NCBI GenBank assembly: GCA_036937835.1
Contig: CM072864.1
Span: 1,592,001-1,656,000 of the forward strand
Origin: Pampus argenteus
Taxonomy: Eukaryota; Chordata; Actinopteri; Scombriformes; Stromateidae
Length of the DNA stretch: 64,000 nt
Direction of reading: 5' to 3'
The translations under genes and the position numbers were made by a program. This document shows, in pieces, positions 1 to 11,200 of the stretch. Position 1 is the stretch's first letter. Each line of letters begins with the position of its first letter. Under the pieces are notes generated by a model. The model made no database searches and was not told the DNA's origin. It saw only the letters and a program-made list of their open reading frames with translations.

Positions 1-1722
1 AAGAATAAGAACAGATAGAAGCTGGTGGATTTCCAGTAAAAAGCAATGAAATTATTACTATTTGCAATATTTTTGTTCCTTTGGGAACATTTATATTATT
101 TGTTCAATTTAATTTTTTTTTGTTAAATAATGAGCCAAATGGTTGAGATCCACATAAAATGAAATAAAAGACTAAATCCATGGCTTTATAGTTATTGTGT
201 TTAATTTTTTTTGGCTCATTATTAGCAGTAGATTTACCTATTTTTCTTTCCTTTGCATTAAAATTGTCTAAAAAAATCATCCTAATATAATGATTTCAAG
301 GCTAATAACATTAGCTGTACTGTGGAAACAACCGTTTATAATCTGAATTATTTAGGAAGTAGTAATCTACATAATTATGTTCATTACGCCTTCTCACGCA
401 GAACTATATATATTAAAAATATATGGTTGCCTTTGAAAACAATAAACAGGCCTCTTGCGCTGACTTCCCCAGAAAAGGCATCGCCCCGTACAACTTGGTT
501 TCAGCCAACAGACTGACTCAAGCTATGTGCTCGATCAAACAGAGAGAAAAGCATTTAAAGGGTTAAGAATAACCTGCATCCAGGTACATTAATTCACTGA
601 TTGCCATTCCTGCTTGAGTGGCCTTCAACCTGCCGTACGGCTGCTCGTTTTCCTGCCTGACAGCTTGGAGCATGTTTGTGGGTGTTTAAGTGTTTAAGTT
701 TCGCTGGCTTGTTTCTGGATGAACGACTACAAGAACGTAATTTGCAGCTTCCGTCTTTTTACATCACATTGATAAAATCTCATCTTACCTGCCTGCACAG
801 GTCAGTGAGGATTCATCATCAGTATTGTCAGCCAGGAGACGCACATACATTGGACCATATGGGGATGACACATCGCCACCGTACACGCTGTAGACCCTGA
901 TATAACTCAGCTCAGTGTGTAGGGACAACAAGACGCTTCTGACAGTGATTATTTTCAACACCTCGGATATATTAAAGTCATTTCTCTTCATTCTGTAAAC
1001 ACGCTGATGTTAGTGTTGTGTATGAGTGGTGAATACTATTATTATATATCTTAATGGTAATATGCTGCACTGTAGATAAGGTAATGTGAAATGTTATCAT
1101 TTTTCAATGCAGCCCAGATTGTACGGTATATTTTTAATAAAAAGAGATTTAGGACATCCATGAAGCATCTGTATCTTATAATATTTCTGTGCATCTGATA
1201 ATGATGATAACATATTCTGGTTTTAGGTGTGCTAGCAGCATGGCTCTGACTTTCTTTTCCTCATGTTAACATGCAGCATTTATGTCATGTTTACCATGGT
1301 AACCATGTTGGTTTCAATCATCTCATAAGCTGTTGAGAAATCAAGCAAACATGGTTTATGTTAACATTTCTCTGGTTTTATGAAAGTAATGGACGTCTGC
1401 TGGCTGCTGGCTGCAGACGCTTGTAGGTCGTGATCACATGCAGTGAGTGTATCTGTTTGATTTCTGCCTGAAATATTCAATGCATTTTCAGCCATCTATC
1501 GGGATGTAATCCCAGAGAGGAGCCTGCTGTCATTATCACCTCATTTCCTTGCCAATATTGTCCTCGTAATGACATTTGAAAATGGGGGTGTAACTGTATA
1601 CTTCCAGTGGGCAGATGTGTGTGTGTGTGTGTGTGTGAGTATGAGAATTGAATTTTTGCATGCATAGGTGAAATTGTACAGATACGTGTCCACATCTGCC
1701 TACATGCATGTTATATTCTGCT

Positions 1723-1758
<36 letters not shown>

Positions 1759-3019
1759 TGCATCTGTGTTCCTGCTTCCATTATGCCTCTAAGTGTGTGC
1801 TTGTCTCATTGAGGTTGGTGATGGGTGCAGAGTGACATGCTGGAGTCTGGGAGGGCGAAACAGGAGAAGGAAGAGGATTGATTCTGAGCTTTAAATAAAC
1901 ACACTGTCCTCTCCTCCAGCTGAGTCCACCAGACACATCACTGCTCCACACGTCACTCCACTCAACAGCTCTAGTACACCACCACTGATAGTGTGTGTTT
2001 ATGCATGTATGTCTGTGTGTGCAGCCCCGGCAGTCAGTTGGTCCAGAAAGAACAGAAAGGACGTCAGTCAAAGTAAATTATCGCCTGCTCAAGTTTGTAG
2101 GTGGTTAGTAATTTAATTCAGAATAAATGCAGACAAATGGCAGCTTTCCCTCCTCAAAGTGGCTCATATGTCCTCTCGCTGTACTGTACTGTGTTAGAGT
2201 TTAAGGCAACAGTGAAAAATGCCCATTATATGAAGAAGAGTTAGTGATTTCAGTCCTTATTAAAAACCTGCAGCATTCCCCCTGCAGCAGAAATGGTAAG
2301 TGCATTAACAGAGGTGCTCGCGAGCAGCAGTGTATCTTCATTGATTATTTAAATCTCCAGACATGATAATTAATGTTCTGCATTTATTTCCACATCCAGA
2401 AGGTCAGCTGTTACACACACACACAGGTTCATTCAGTCAAACAGTTTGGATTAAAGCAGCCGTCCTCCTGATCAATCCTGAACTGAGATCAGCGCTGTTT
2501 CCTCTGCCCTGTCAGGTTTATAGCTACAGCTTTTAATTTAGCTGATTAAACGTTAAATATTTACTGGATGGCGCATGGAAATGTTTACTGAATTACTGAA
2601 AGTAAATTGTTAAAAGAAGCACTTATACATCAATACAAGACACAATAAAGAATCACCTGGAAAGCTTGTACTGCTCGACATAATTGAAGTATCAATATAG
2701 CCTACAGGGACTGGTAGGGGTGGAGGGAAATGTTTGTAGTAAGCAGCTGCGTCAGGTTCTGGGTCGAAACCGACATCTGTCAACCAGGTACATGAGCTGC
2801 GTATCTCACTCTATCATTACAGACAGGATGTAATGCAACAACACAAATGAGCCAATACGATGTCAGCCACCTGGAGGCGGGGGCGCTGCACGTGTTGCAG
2901 CAAGAGAGCTGCATCTAGAAGATGGTTTGCTCTGTACTGTTGGCAGCTCTGTGAGCAGGAGTGTGTGAGAAGACACACACAAGACACAGGCACCACCTCC
3001 GCTCTCATTTCATTAAGAT

Positions 3020-3240
3020 GATCTTAAAAAAGCATTTGACACGTTGAACCATGACATCCTCATTCATAAAGTCTTCAGATTAAAAATTTGAATCCTCTGA
3101 TAAAACTCAACAACGGTTGTAGTAGTATTATTGACAAGTAGAAATCCTCTTTGTGAGTGAGTAAAACAGGAATCCCACAGGGTTCTGTCCTTGGCCCACT
3201 TCTCACCTATATGCAGACGATAGCGTTATATATATATGTA
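3020..3240 (+). mobile_element. degenerate non-LTR retrotransposon (LINE) reverse-transcriptase remnant
   Basis: Three reverse-transcriptase motifs occur in the right order but in three different frames. DLKKAFDTLNHDIL (3020-3061) is the palm motif with AFDT.NH. TGIPQGSVLGPLL (from 3166) is the PQG motif. YADD (3210-3221) is the catalytic motif. The first frame stops at a TGA after RLKI. The segment normally lying between GPLL and YADD is mostly missing. The wording of the motifs resembles the Rex1/L2/CR1-like group, but the fragment is too short to assign a clade. It is inactive. Confidence 0.8.
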
Positions 3241-4519
3241 TAGGTGGAATTTATTTATCTGTCGCAGCACTTATAGCCCCATCTTTCTAAAATAACCACA
3301 CGCCTCCTCAGGTGATACATAATCATGCTTGTAGAGTGTCTGAGAGAAAGGTGATAACGTCCCACCGCTGCCATGTTCTTGAAAAGGATTTCAATCAACA
3401 TTTCAGTAAATTAGCTGAAAATTAAACTCCCCCAAAACTGCCTAAATAACCAGACTTCTAATACTTTATGCTCAATAACCTCCCATTTTTCATCCACTCA
3501 AAATCTATTTGTATAAAGACCAAATATATTTTTATCTTAGGCTATAAATATCGTTTTATGTGGCATTAATCCATGCAATATAAAAATAAACATTAAATAA
3601 ATAAACTCACACACATATTTATCAGTCAGAGAAGAGAAGACGTGCAGAGGCTGTTCTGAGACACTGTCATGGCTATTTCTGCCAATTTATCTCCAGACTG
3701 CACCGTAAGAAGAGAAAAACACGCTTGCACGCCTGTTTGAAAGCTTTACTCCTCAGTCCTCTCCTCCCGTACATCTGTGGTATATTTGCATGTTATCTGG
3801 CCTTTTCATTTTCTATGGCTGAATAGCTGATCTGTTGCAGCCAGCATATCTATTAGTAAGCTGCTGGTGGCTATGCCTTCCCCTCCTCTCACTCAGAGAT
3901 TAATATTTAGCTCTTCTGCAACTCTGCCATCACTTCCCTACAGCTAGCAACACATTTGGTTATCTCGAAAATACTACATGCCTCTCCTCTCATCTGTTCT
4001 CCTCCTTCCTCTCCTCCTTCTTTCTTCTCCCTGCTCCCCTCTCTCTGCTCCATGGTCTTACCAACAGTTTAAAGAAAATCTTAATGTATTATTTGTATCT
4101 AGAGCTTATTTTCTTCATCCTCTTATTCTTCTGTGCCGTAATACTTACAGAAATTAGTTTTCTCTAAATGACTATAAACAGCAATATGAAAGTAAACCAA
4201 CACTGGATTCTCAAAGACTTCAGCAAATGTTTCGTTAAACTGATGGCATTCGGTCTCTGTCATGTTCAGTGTTGGCGAAGTTTTAATTGGCAGTGTGTTT
4301 TCTCAGGGCTGGAGCCTTGGCTGCAGTAGAAGTACACACTTTCTGTTAGGTGAGATAACTGCTCTCTAATGAGACTTTAGTGGTCTGACTTACGGGACAC
4401 TGAACGTGTTGTCAAATAACGATTCATTTGTTCACCCATCCAAGCGTCTTATCTGCATCAGGTTAGCTGTATTAGCAGAGCAAGCGTCACTTTACCCTGG
4501 AGCAACTTTATGACCAACA

Positions 4520-4625
4520 CCAAGTGCTAATTTAGCAAACGTTAGCATGCCATCAAATTAAACAGCATTTTGCCTGTTAAACATAAGCATGTTAGCATCG
4601 TTAGCATGCTGATCTTAGCATCGGT
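4520..4625. repeat. GCTAA/TTAGCATG-word interspersed repeat fragment
   Basis: Clustered GTTAGCATG, GTTAGCATCG and TTAGCATGC words, both orientations, as in abundant fish interspersed repeats of the 'gctaacgttagcatg' type. Family not determined. Confidence 0.4.
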
Positions 4626-5212
4626 ACATCAGTAGTAAATAGACCATGTTTGTTTACTACTGTCATGTAAACAAAGGATTAACTTAAACAAGCCATTATC
4701 GCCTCATTAAGGACTGATATTGATCGCTTGCCTGGTGCATAAATGCACATTGAGTACGTGCATCACGGCTTAGCCATGAGCTGCGTTTGTGTATTTGTGT
4801 GGAGCACGTTTGAACTCTGACAAACACTCATTTCAGGAAAACAACACAAAAATGAAAGAACACAATCTAAATTGTTTAATCCCACAATGCCAAAGGGTGT
4901 CCAATGAAATGGTTTCCATGTATGAGTGACGACCAATGAATGACCACATCACCTCACCATCATCCATCCATGAGTGAAAAAACACTACGAATTGATTTAA
5001 CATGGCTGCACGAAAATCGCCATAATCCACATTAATGACGTCTGATCATATGTTCAACGTCATGTCTTAATTTGCATTATGTCTATGCAGCACATGTTTA
5101 ATGCTTTCATGTATTTTTGCAGAGAAGAGGTGGAGGATTGTGAAAGAGGATGTGGCTCCAGCACCGTCCCAAATATAGCGCGTTAGTCTGCTGTTAGGTG
5201 GTGGGTTTCAAG

Positions 5213-5335
5213 CCAGAGAAGGAGCGAGGGGGGAGAAGCAGAGCGAGGGAGGAGAAGCAGAGAGAGGGGGGAGAGGCAGAGCGAGGGAGGAGAAGCAGAG
5301 CGAGGGAGGAGAAGCAGAGCGAGGGAGCAGCTGAG
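5213..5335. repeat. purine-rich minisatellite, about 19-bp unit
   Basis: About six imperfect copies of a unit close to GAGCGAGGGAGGAGAAGCA, almost purely purine on the + strand. The unit creates spurious open frames on the - strand. Confidence 0.8.
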
Positions 5336-5897
5336 GCGGATGTCAAATACAGATCTGTGTGAAAAGAACTCCATGTCTTCCTCTTTCTCCTCTAATCTGT
5401 TGTTGTCGGTGCTGTTGGTCTGTTTAGTTTATTTACGTTTACAGTATTAATTTTTTAATCTAATTCTCTAAATGTTGAACTATTACTTTTGGTAGTGAAC
5501 CAGCCACTTGTTTCTTTTTTTTGCTGTCCACTTTGATGTCCAGTAAACAAGCAAACATTTGAGAGAGAAAATAGACTAAATGCCAATTTTAATTTGGCTG
5601 AGCCGTTACGTTCCCCTGCTTGGCTCTCTGATTGACTGAAGCCACTGCCAATGGTAGAGTTTGAATCATCTAACGGTCTATTTCAAATGAACAGATGGAT
5701 AACACCATGTTGCATGGACTATATGGACAAATGTATATCTTGGTCTTGGCCATTTACTTCAAATTACAGGAAATCTTACAGAAATACTTTCTACTCTTTC
5801 CTGTTTCATCATGACAAATCCCTGCAGCCATGTTGAGAAGAGTGAAAGCACATATGTTTGGCTATATAACGCGGTATTTTTCCTGAGCAGTGGTAAG

Positions 5898-6466
5898 CAA
5901 CGTTCCCTCTAATTTTTCACAATGACGACCACTGTGAGCAACATCAGATGTGCACGCTGTGGCCACACACCAGTATCACACGTGTTCAAAACCTTGGATC
6001 ATAGCGAGTTACATATATGACTTATTAAAAGAATCAATCTACAGCAGCAATTTTCATTAGTTTAGTTTTAATATAAGTGATTTGGCCCACTTAAAATGAA
6101 AAAGACAAAAATCGTGTTATTCATGAGATGTGTAGTATGTTATATGTTATATGTGAGTCCTGCTTTGGTCTCGGTGAGGTCCAGCTGTGGTTTAGGGTCC
6201 TGTTCTGCTACCCATAAATGATCTAGTAGTAACAGCATTTAATGATTAATATGAATAAATAAAAAATCTCCAATGGTTGTACGCTTTGTCCAGGTTGATG
6301 GCTTCGTCTGCTTTGTGCTTTGACTTTATGTGCATCAGCTGGTCCAAATGTTGATGCTGTTTTGATATGATTGCGCCACCTGTCACTGAGTTACAATGCA
6401 AAATGGTACCGAAGACAAGATTTTTTTGTGTGCTGTGAATGAGCGCGCAGCTCAGAGGGAACATTG
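5898..6466. mobile_element. non-autonomous hAT-like DNA transposon (MITE), 569 bp, with 8-bp target-site duplication
   Basis: The left end reads CAACGTTCCCTCTAA; the reverse complement of the right end reads CAATGTTCCCTCTGA, so the terminal inverted repeats agree at 13 of 15 positions. The flanks are GTGGTAAG (5890-5897) and GTGGTACG (6467-6474), an 8-bp duplication with one mismatch, the length typical of hAT elements. GTTCCCTCT termini are familiar from hAT-derived repeats in fish. The interior has no transposase frame, so the copy depends on a partner elsewhere. The one mismatch in the duplication and the two in the ends suggest an old insertion. Confidence 0.8.
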
Positions 6467-6507
6467 GTGGTACGTGACATTATCTTTCGTCCTCTCACCT
6501 CTCGCAG

Positions 6508-6609
6508 GTATCTGGATTAAACCCAGCCGAACGTCCAGGATGAGGGAGAAGAGGGCCGACTTTGTGGCAGGATGCCTGGGAGGAAGGGTCATCGCAGCCG
6601 GCGGTCTAG
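6508..6609 (+). CDS. klhdc8b: klhdc8b penultimate coding exon
   Basis: The acceptor follows a pyrimidine-rich tract ending CTCGCAG at 6507, and the donor is CTAG|GTCAGA at 6609/6610. The exon begins in phase 1, so its first codon is completed by one base from an exon not seen here. It encodes IWIKPSRTSR, then RADFVAGCLGGRV and AAGGL. Reading past the donor gives unrelated codons, which supports the exon end. A hAT-like element ends only 41 bp upstream. Confidence 0.82.
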
Positions 6610-8173
6610 GTCAGACCCTCAGTTTACCCCCCGTTCACTTCCTTATTAATTGTGTTCTTTCCTGTCAATTAAATACAGTGCTGTGTTTTTACCCAAGTAG
6701 GAAAGAAAGAAAGAAAGAAAGGAAACAACAACCACAACCTTTTCTCTGCTAATGGACACAGTATACCTTACAATGAGTGTATTAATCCATTTATTAAATT
6801 ATAAATTTCTGTTATTGTATCAGTAGAAGCAATTATACCAATGATAACAATGTTTTATACCCTTATGAGAACATATCCCAGTGTTTATCCCCATAGGCCT
6901 ACTGCTATTCCCTAGTATAGTCAATGACTACTTAAATGTATTAATTCTATCATATAACACTTTTAAAACCTACAGATTAATAACAGTTTCCCACCTGAGT
7001 TAGAGTCCATGTGTCCTGTCTCTGCCTCGTCCACGTCCCTGTGCGTCCAATTAGTGGACGGTTCGTATTTAAGGGGAACTCGATTTTAATTGATTTTACA
7101 CAGTCACAGATGTCGAGAGTACAAACGATGTATGAAGCGTTTTGTGGATAAAATCAAGTGATGACACATGAATCACCCACCAAAATGTTGGCGCGCCAGT
7201 TGCATTGTGGGTAATGTAGGTGCCTGATTTTAATGACGAAGAAGAAGAATTCACATGACTAAAAATATTAATATTTCTGATTCTGTTTCATCAATTTTAA
7301 TCCTGTTTTTAAAATACTACTAAAATAATAATTTCCGTACAAAATAATTTTTTTTAGCAGACTTCTTAATCCCCAGAATGAGTAAACCGTTAGTTCTTAC
7401 CTGTATTTCACCTGTGGACAGTTGGAGCAAATATGAACCCATTTTAAAACCAGGCCTGTCTGCTTCTAGTAAACATGTCAGTGCTGACTTCACTGAGGAT
7501 GACAGTAAATCAAATATCACGACACTGATTTATGACATTACACACACACACACACACACACAACCACATTCATTTTCCATTAACATTTCATTTTCTCCTT
7601 GACTGAGCTGCATTTATTAAAGTAAATATAGTGTGAAGAGAGACTGAGCAATGCTACAAATTAATCACAGGTCAGCTTTTTTTTCTCAACAACGTGCTTA
7701 TTAAGCAGATATCGACTCTTTGTTCTGTGTGCATCAGCGATGTTACTCACACACACACACACACACAAACTGGTGTAAAGCTCGATGTTATAGAATGAAC
7801 TCTGACTGATGTAAAGGTGGTGGGAAAAATATGAGCCTTTACCAACTCTGTCTTTGTAAACTAATGGGAGCTTTCTCAGCTAATTTAACCTGTTCAATAA
7901 TGTTGAAGGTAAAAGCTACTCAGCCACTGATTACCTGTTTTGTAGGGATGTAAAAATGCAAAGTTTCTTTTTCACGGAAACAGTAGTCTGCTGATGGGTT
8001 TTTTTTTAATGCATCCCCATGTAGACTCAATGCACTGCAGCAGTTTGTTCTCTGTCTGCAGCTCAAGGCAAACAGACCATAATAGAAAGAGGAAAAGAAA
8101 TTCAGCAGGCGGCAGGGAGAGAAACGAAAAAGAGAGGATTGAATGTGATACTGATTTACAGAAAGGATGAAAA

Positions 8174-8207
<34 letters not shown>

Positions 8208-8218
8208 GTGTGTGTGCG

Positions 8219-8256
<38 letters not shown>

Positions 8257-11200
8257 TTGCACGTGACAGAGTGAGAGGAAGAAGAGGAAGATATGTTATA
8301 GTTCTCTATGTGAGTGTCAGCTGTGAATCTGGCTCACGGTTTAATTCATCAGGATATTTTGGGCCTGTGAGTCACAGCTGGTTAATGGCACATGTCCATC
8401 CCTCCACCTGTTAACATAGGAAATACATCTACAAAGACCAAAGGGCGTCTATAATGTGCCTGTACCAGATGTATGTGTTTGGACATATATAACAGTCTAC
8501 AGCCATGTGAAGTAAACAGAGCAGGAAGAAGACAGCGGTTAGAAACAGGCCAGATGAATCCTCTCTGCTCACTGATTCTGCTAATGGACAACAATGAACA
8601 AGTGCTATAAAGAAGAACTCAAATGTGGTTTTATTCAGGGTTTTATTCAAGGTACTATTCATTTATAAAAGCTAAACAATAGCTTTTTGTTTTCGTTGCT
8701 AACTCTGTACCAGGCATTACAAATTAAAACGGTGCACCGGGGAACGCCGGCCGAAGCCATTAGTACAGCTTTTAAAATACAAAAATACATCAAAACACAT
8801 AAATACGCCACTCAGTTATAATAAGAAGACACCAGTGTGCGTGTGTGTGTGTGTGTGTGTGTCTAGGAGGGTGAGACTAATGATCGTCTTCACCCACGCA
8901 CCTTGTATCCGTCCATCTGCTCTTTGTTTATTTTTGGCCCACCCTGCTGCATCCGCAGCCCGTCTGGACTTCATGACAAACGCCTGATAACTTGATATGT
9001 GCATGTAAATTGTAATTAAATGCAACTCATCAGAGAAGAGCGACTTGAGATACGATTATGTTCTCAGCCATATCGTTTCTTCAGTATATTTTATTGGTGT
9101 GGATGCTTGTTTCCTGTGGTGTGTTGCAGATGCTAATGGTTTGATAAAGAATAACACTGCAGACGACAGGTTTCACAGCTTATCGCTACTCTGCAGTAAT
9201 GATGAACTTGGAATATATAAACTGACTGAATTATTCATCAAGTGATGCCCCGGTGACTCGGGTTAAAGGCCCTGCACACCCACACAGGTGTTTTTAGATT
9301 AGAAGTCATCTCAGGTTGAAGCTGGGTGGAGCGATGCTGGGATCTACATGAGGTCATCGTCTGTGTGCGTCCAATAAAGTTAAATAAAGTTCAATAAAGC
9401 TAATAGAAGGACATTCTGATCAATCCTGTGTTGAATGTCGACCTCCCTGCTCCTGCTGAGTCTGTCAGCACTGAAGGTTCCTGTAGCAGCTTGTTAGTGA
9501 CCATCCAGAGGTCAACCTGACTGTAGATCCACAACCAGCAGCCAGCTGGGACTGAGCAGTGTGTGACCTGTTCTGAGCCCTGCTAAGACAGACGTGACGG
9601 TGCGGGTCCGTGTAGTGGTGTTTCAGTATCTTTCTTATACAAACATCAGTTATAAAGAACTGGAGGATGCACACAGAGAGGTCAGGGATGAGTCCTGCAC
9701 AATCTGGATGTCGTATAAGTGTGTTGTGCTACTGTCTCGCTGTCCGAAAACAGAAGCAACACGAGGTCATAGAGGCGTGAACAGAAAGGAAACCCTTTAG
9801 AGGATACAACTGAGACTTGAGCTGCAAATGAAAAAACGTTTTTATGCATGTTCGTATCCCGGCAACATGTCTGTCGGCCTTTTGGTTCAGACTGAAATGT
9901 CGCGACAACTATTAGACACTACCTTATTTTGTTCAGACATTCATGGTTCCCAGAGGATGAATTCTAGTGAGTCTGGTGAACCTCTAACCTCTAGCTCCAC
10001 ACACGGTCCACGCCATGCTGTTACTCGCTGCATGGCGAGGAAAAAGAAGCCTGTTGTCTGCAGCTCTTCATCTGACATCTCACTGTTTCTGCTTGGTTAA
10101 TGCTTGCTGGGAGGCTGTGGGAATGTTTTTCATCACTGGTTAGTTTGGCACAGCGCAACTAAAGCAGAGCACCCTGGATGAATGGAAAAACCACTCGGTT
10201 CAGGATATTAATTATTAGCCTTCTGGTCGAGTTGCTGCTGGTGTTTCTATTAAGATGTGACACCGTGTAGCACGAGAAATCTTAAAGCAAAAGGGTCAAA
10301 CAGGGTGTTGTACAGTAAATGAGAATATCACAGTTCACATGAAGTTCACCTCACTCTAATTAGGTGATGTTTCAATGTAATTAAGGTCTATTCCTAGTTT
10401 TACCTTTTCACTGATGGCAGGTCTCATGTGAATTTGACCCTGAAAAAGGATAAAATGAGGATACAAAGCTTCAAAGGAACATGGTACAAGTAGTGATTCC
10501 CCCACAAGATGAACATTTACACTTACACACATTACACATTTAAAAATCAACAGCACGGTCAGTTTTGACGTCAGTGTTTGGAAATTAACAATAAAGGCTA
10601 ATTTCACGGCGCTTCATTTTGCAAAGATGTTTAAAAACCCTCCAGGAAGAAAGAAAGAGAAACCTGTTTCTTCACAGACAATGCAGCCACAAAATGTGTC
10701 TATATATATATGTGTATATATATATATATATATATACACATACAGTACATCCATGATCTATCCTCACGTATCTGGCACTGGGCGATAATTACATTCAATA
10801 GGCTTACATACTAATCCATGCAATATACTGTTTTTGCAGTTAGCATACACGAAAACGAAATATGCAATAATTTTATACTAACCAGTTAAACACAAAGATC
10901 TACTCGGCTGATTTAGTAATTCCACAAAATTCAAGGACAATTGAGGGACATAATAAAAAATATAATGATAATACTCGATAATACTCGATAATACTTGTGA
11001 TTTTAATCCTTAATATGAGTCCTCCTTAACAAGATCCAAACCTGCTACACTACATTTCCCATAATACACCTCAAAAGTATGTTTTGTTAGTGATTTGAAA
11101 ACCATGTTCAGCTGTTTTTCCAGCAGTGATTCGCTCCTTCATTTCTTCTGTGCATTGCATTGTGGGAGAATATCAATATCCATCAACAAGTTTATCAATA

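Larger units (their letters stand above)
1..5889. other. upstream (intronic or 5') sequence of klhdc8b, no exon recognised
   Basis: AT-rich DNA with no open frame that resembles the missing kelch blades. It holds (TG)n at about 1614-1637 and 1730-1754, a dead LINE reverse transcriptase at about 3020-3240, GTTAGCATG-type repeated words at about 4520-4625 as commonly seen in fish repeats, and a G/A-rich minisatellite at 5213-5335. Confidence 0.6.

Noticed and set aside
6246..6464. 72-codon - strand frame upstream of klhdc8b
   Set aside because: It lies inside the non-autonomous hAT-like element and shows no transposase motif.
7972..8414. Frames on both strands rich in HTHTHT or VCVCVC
   Set aside because: Simple translation of a (GT)n tract.
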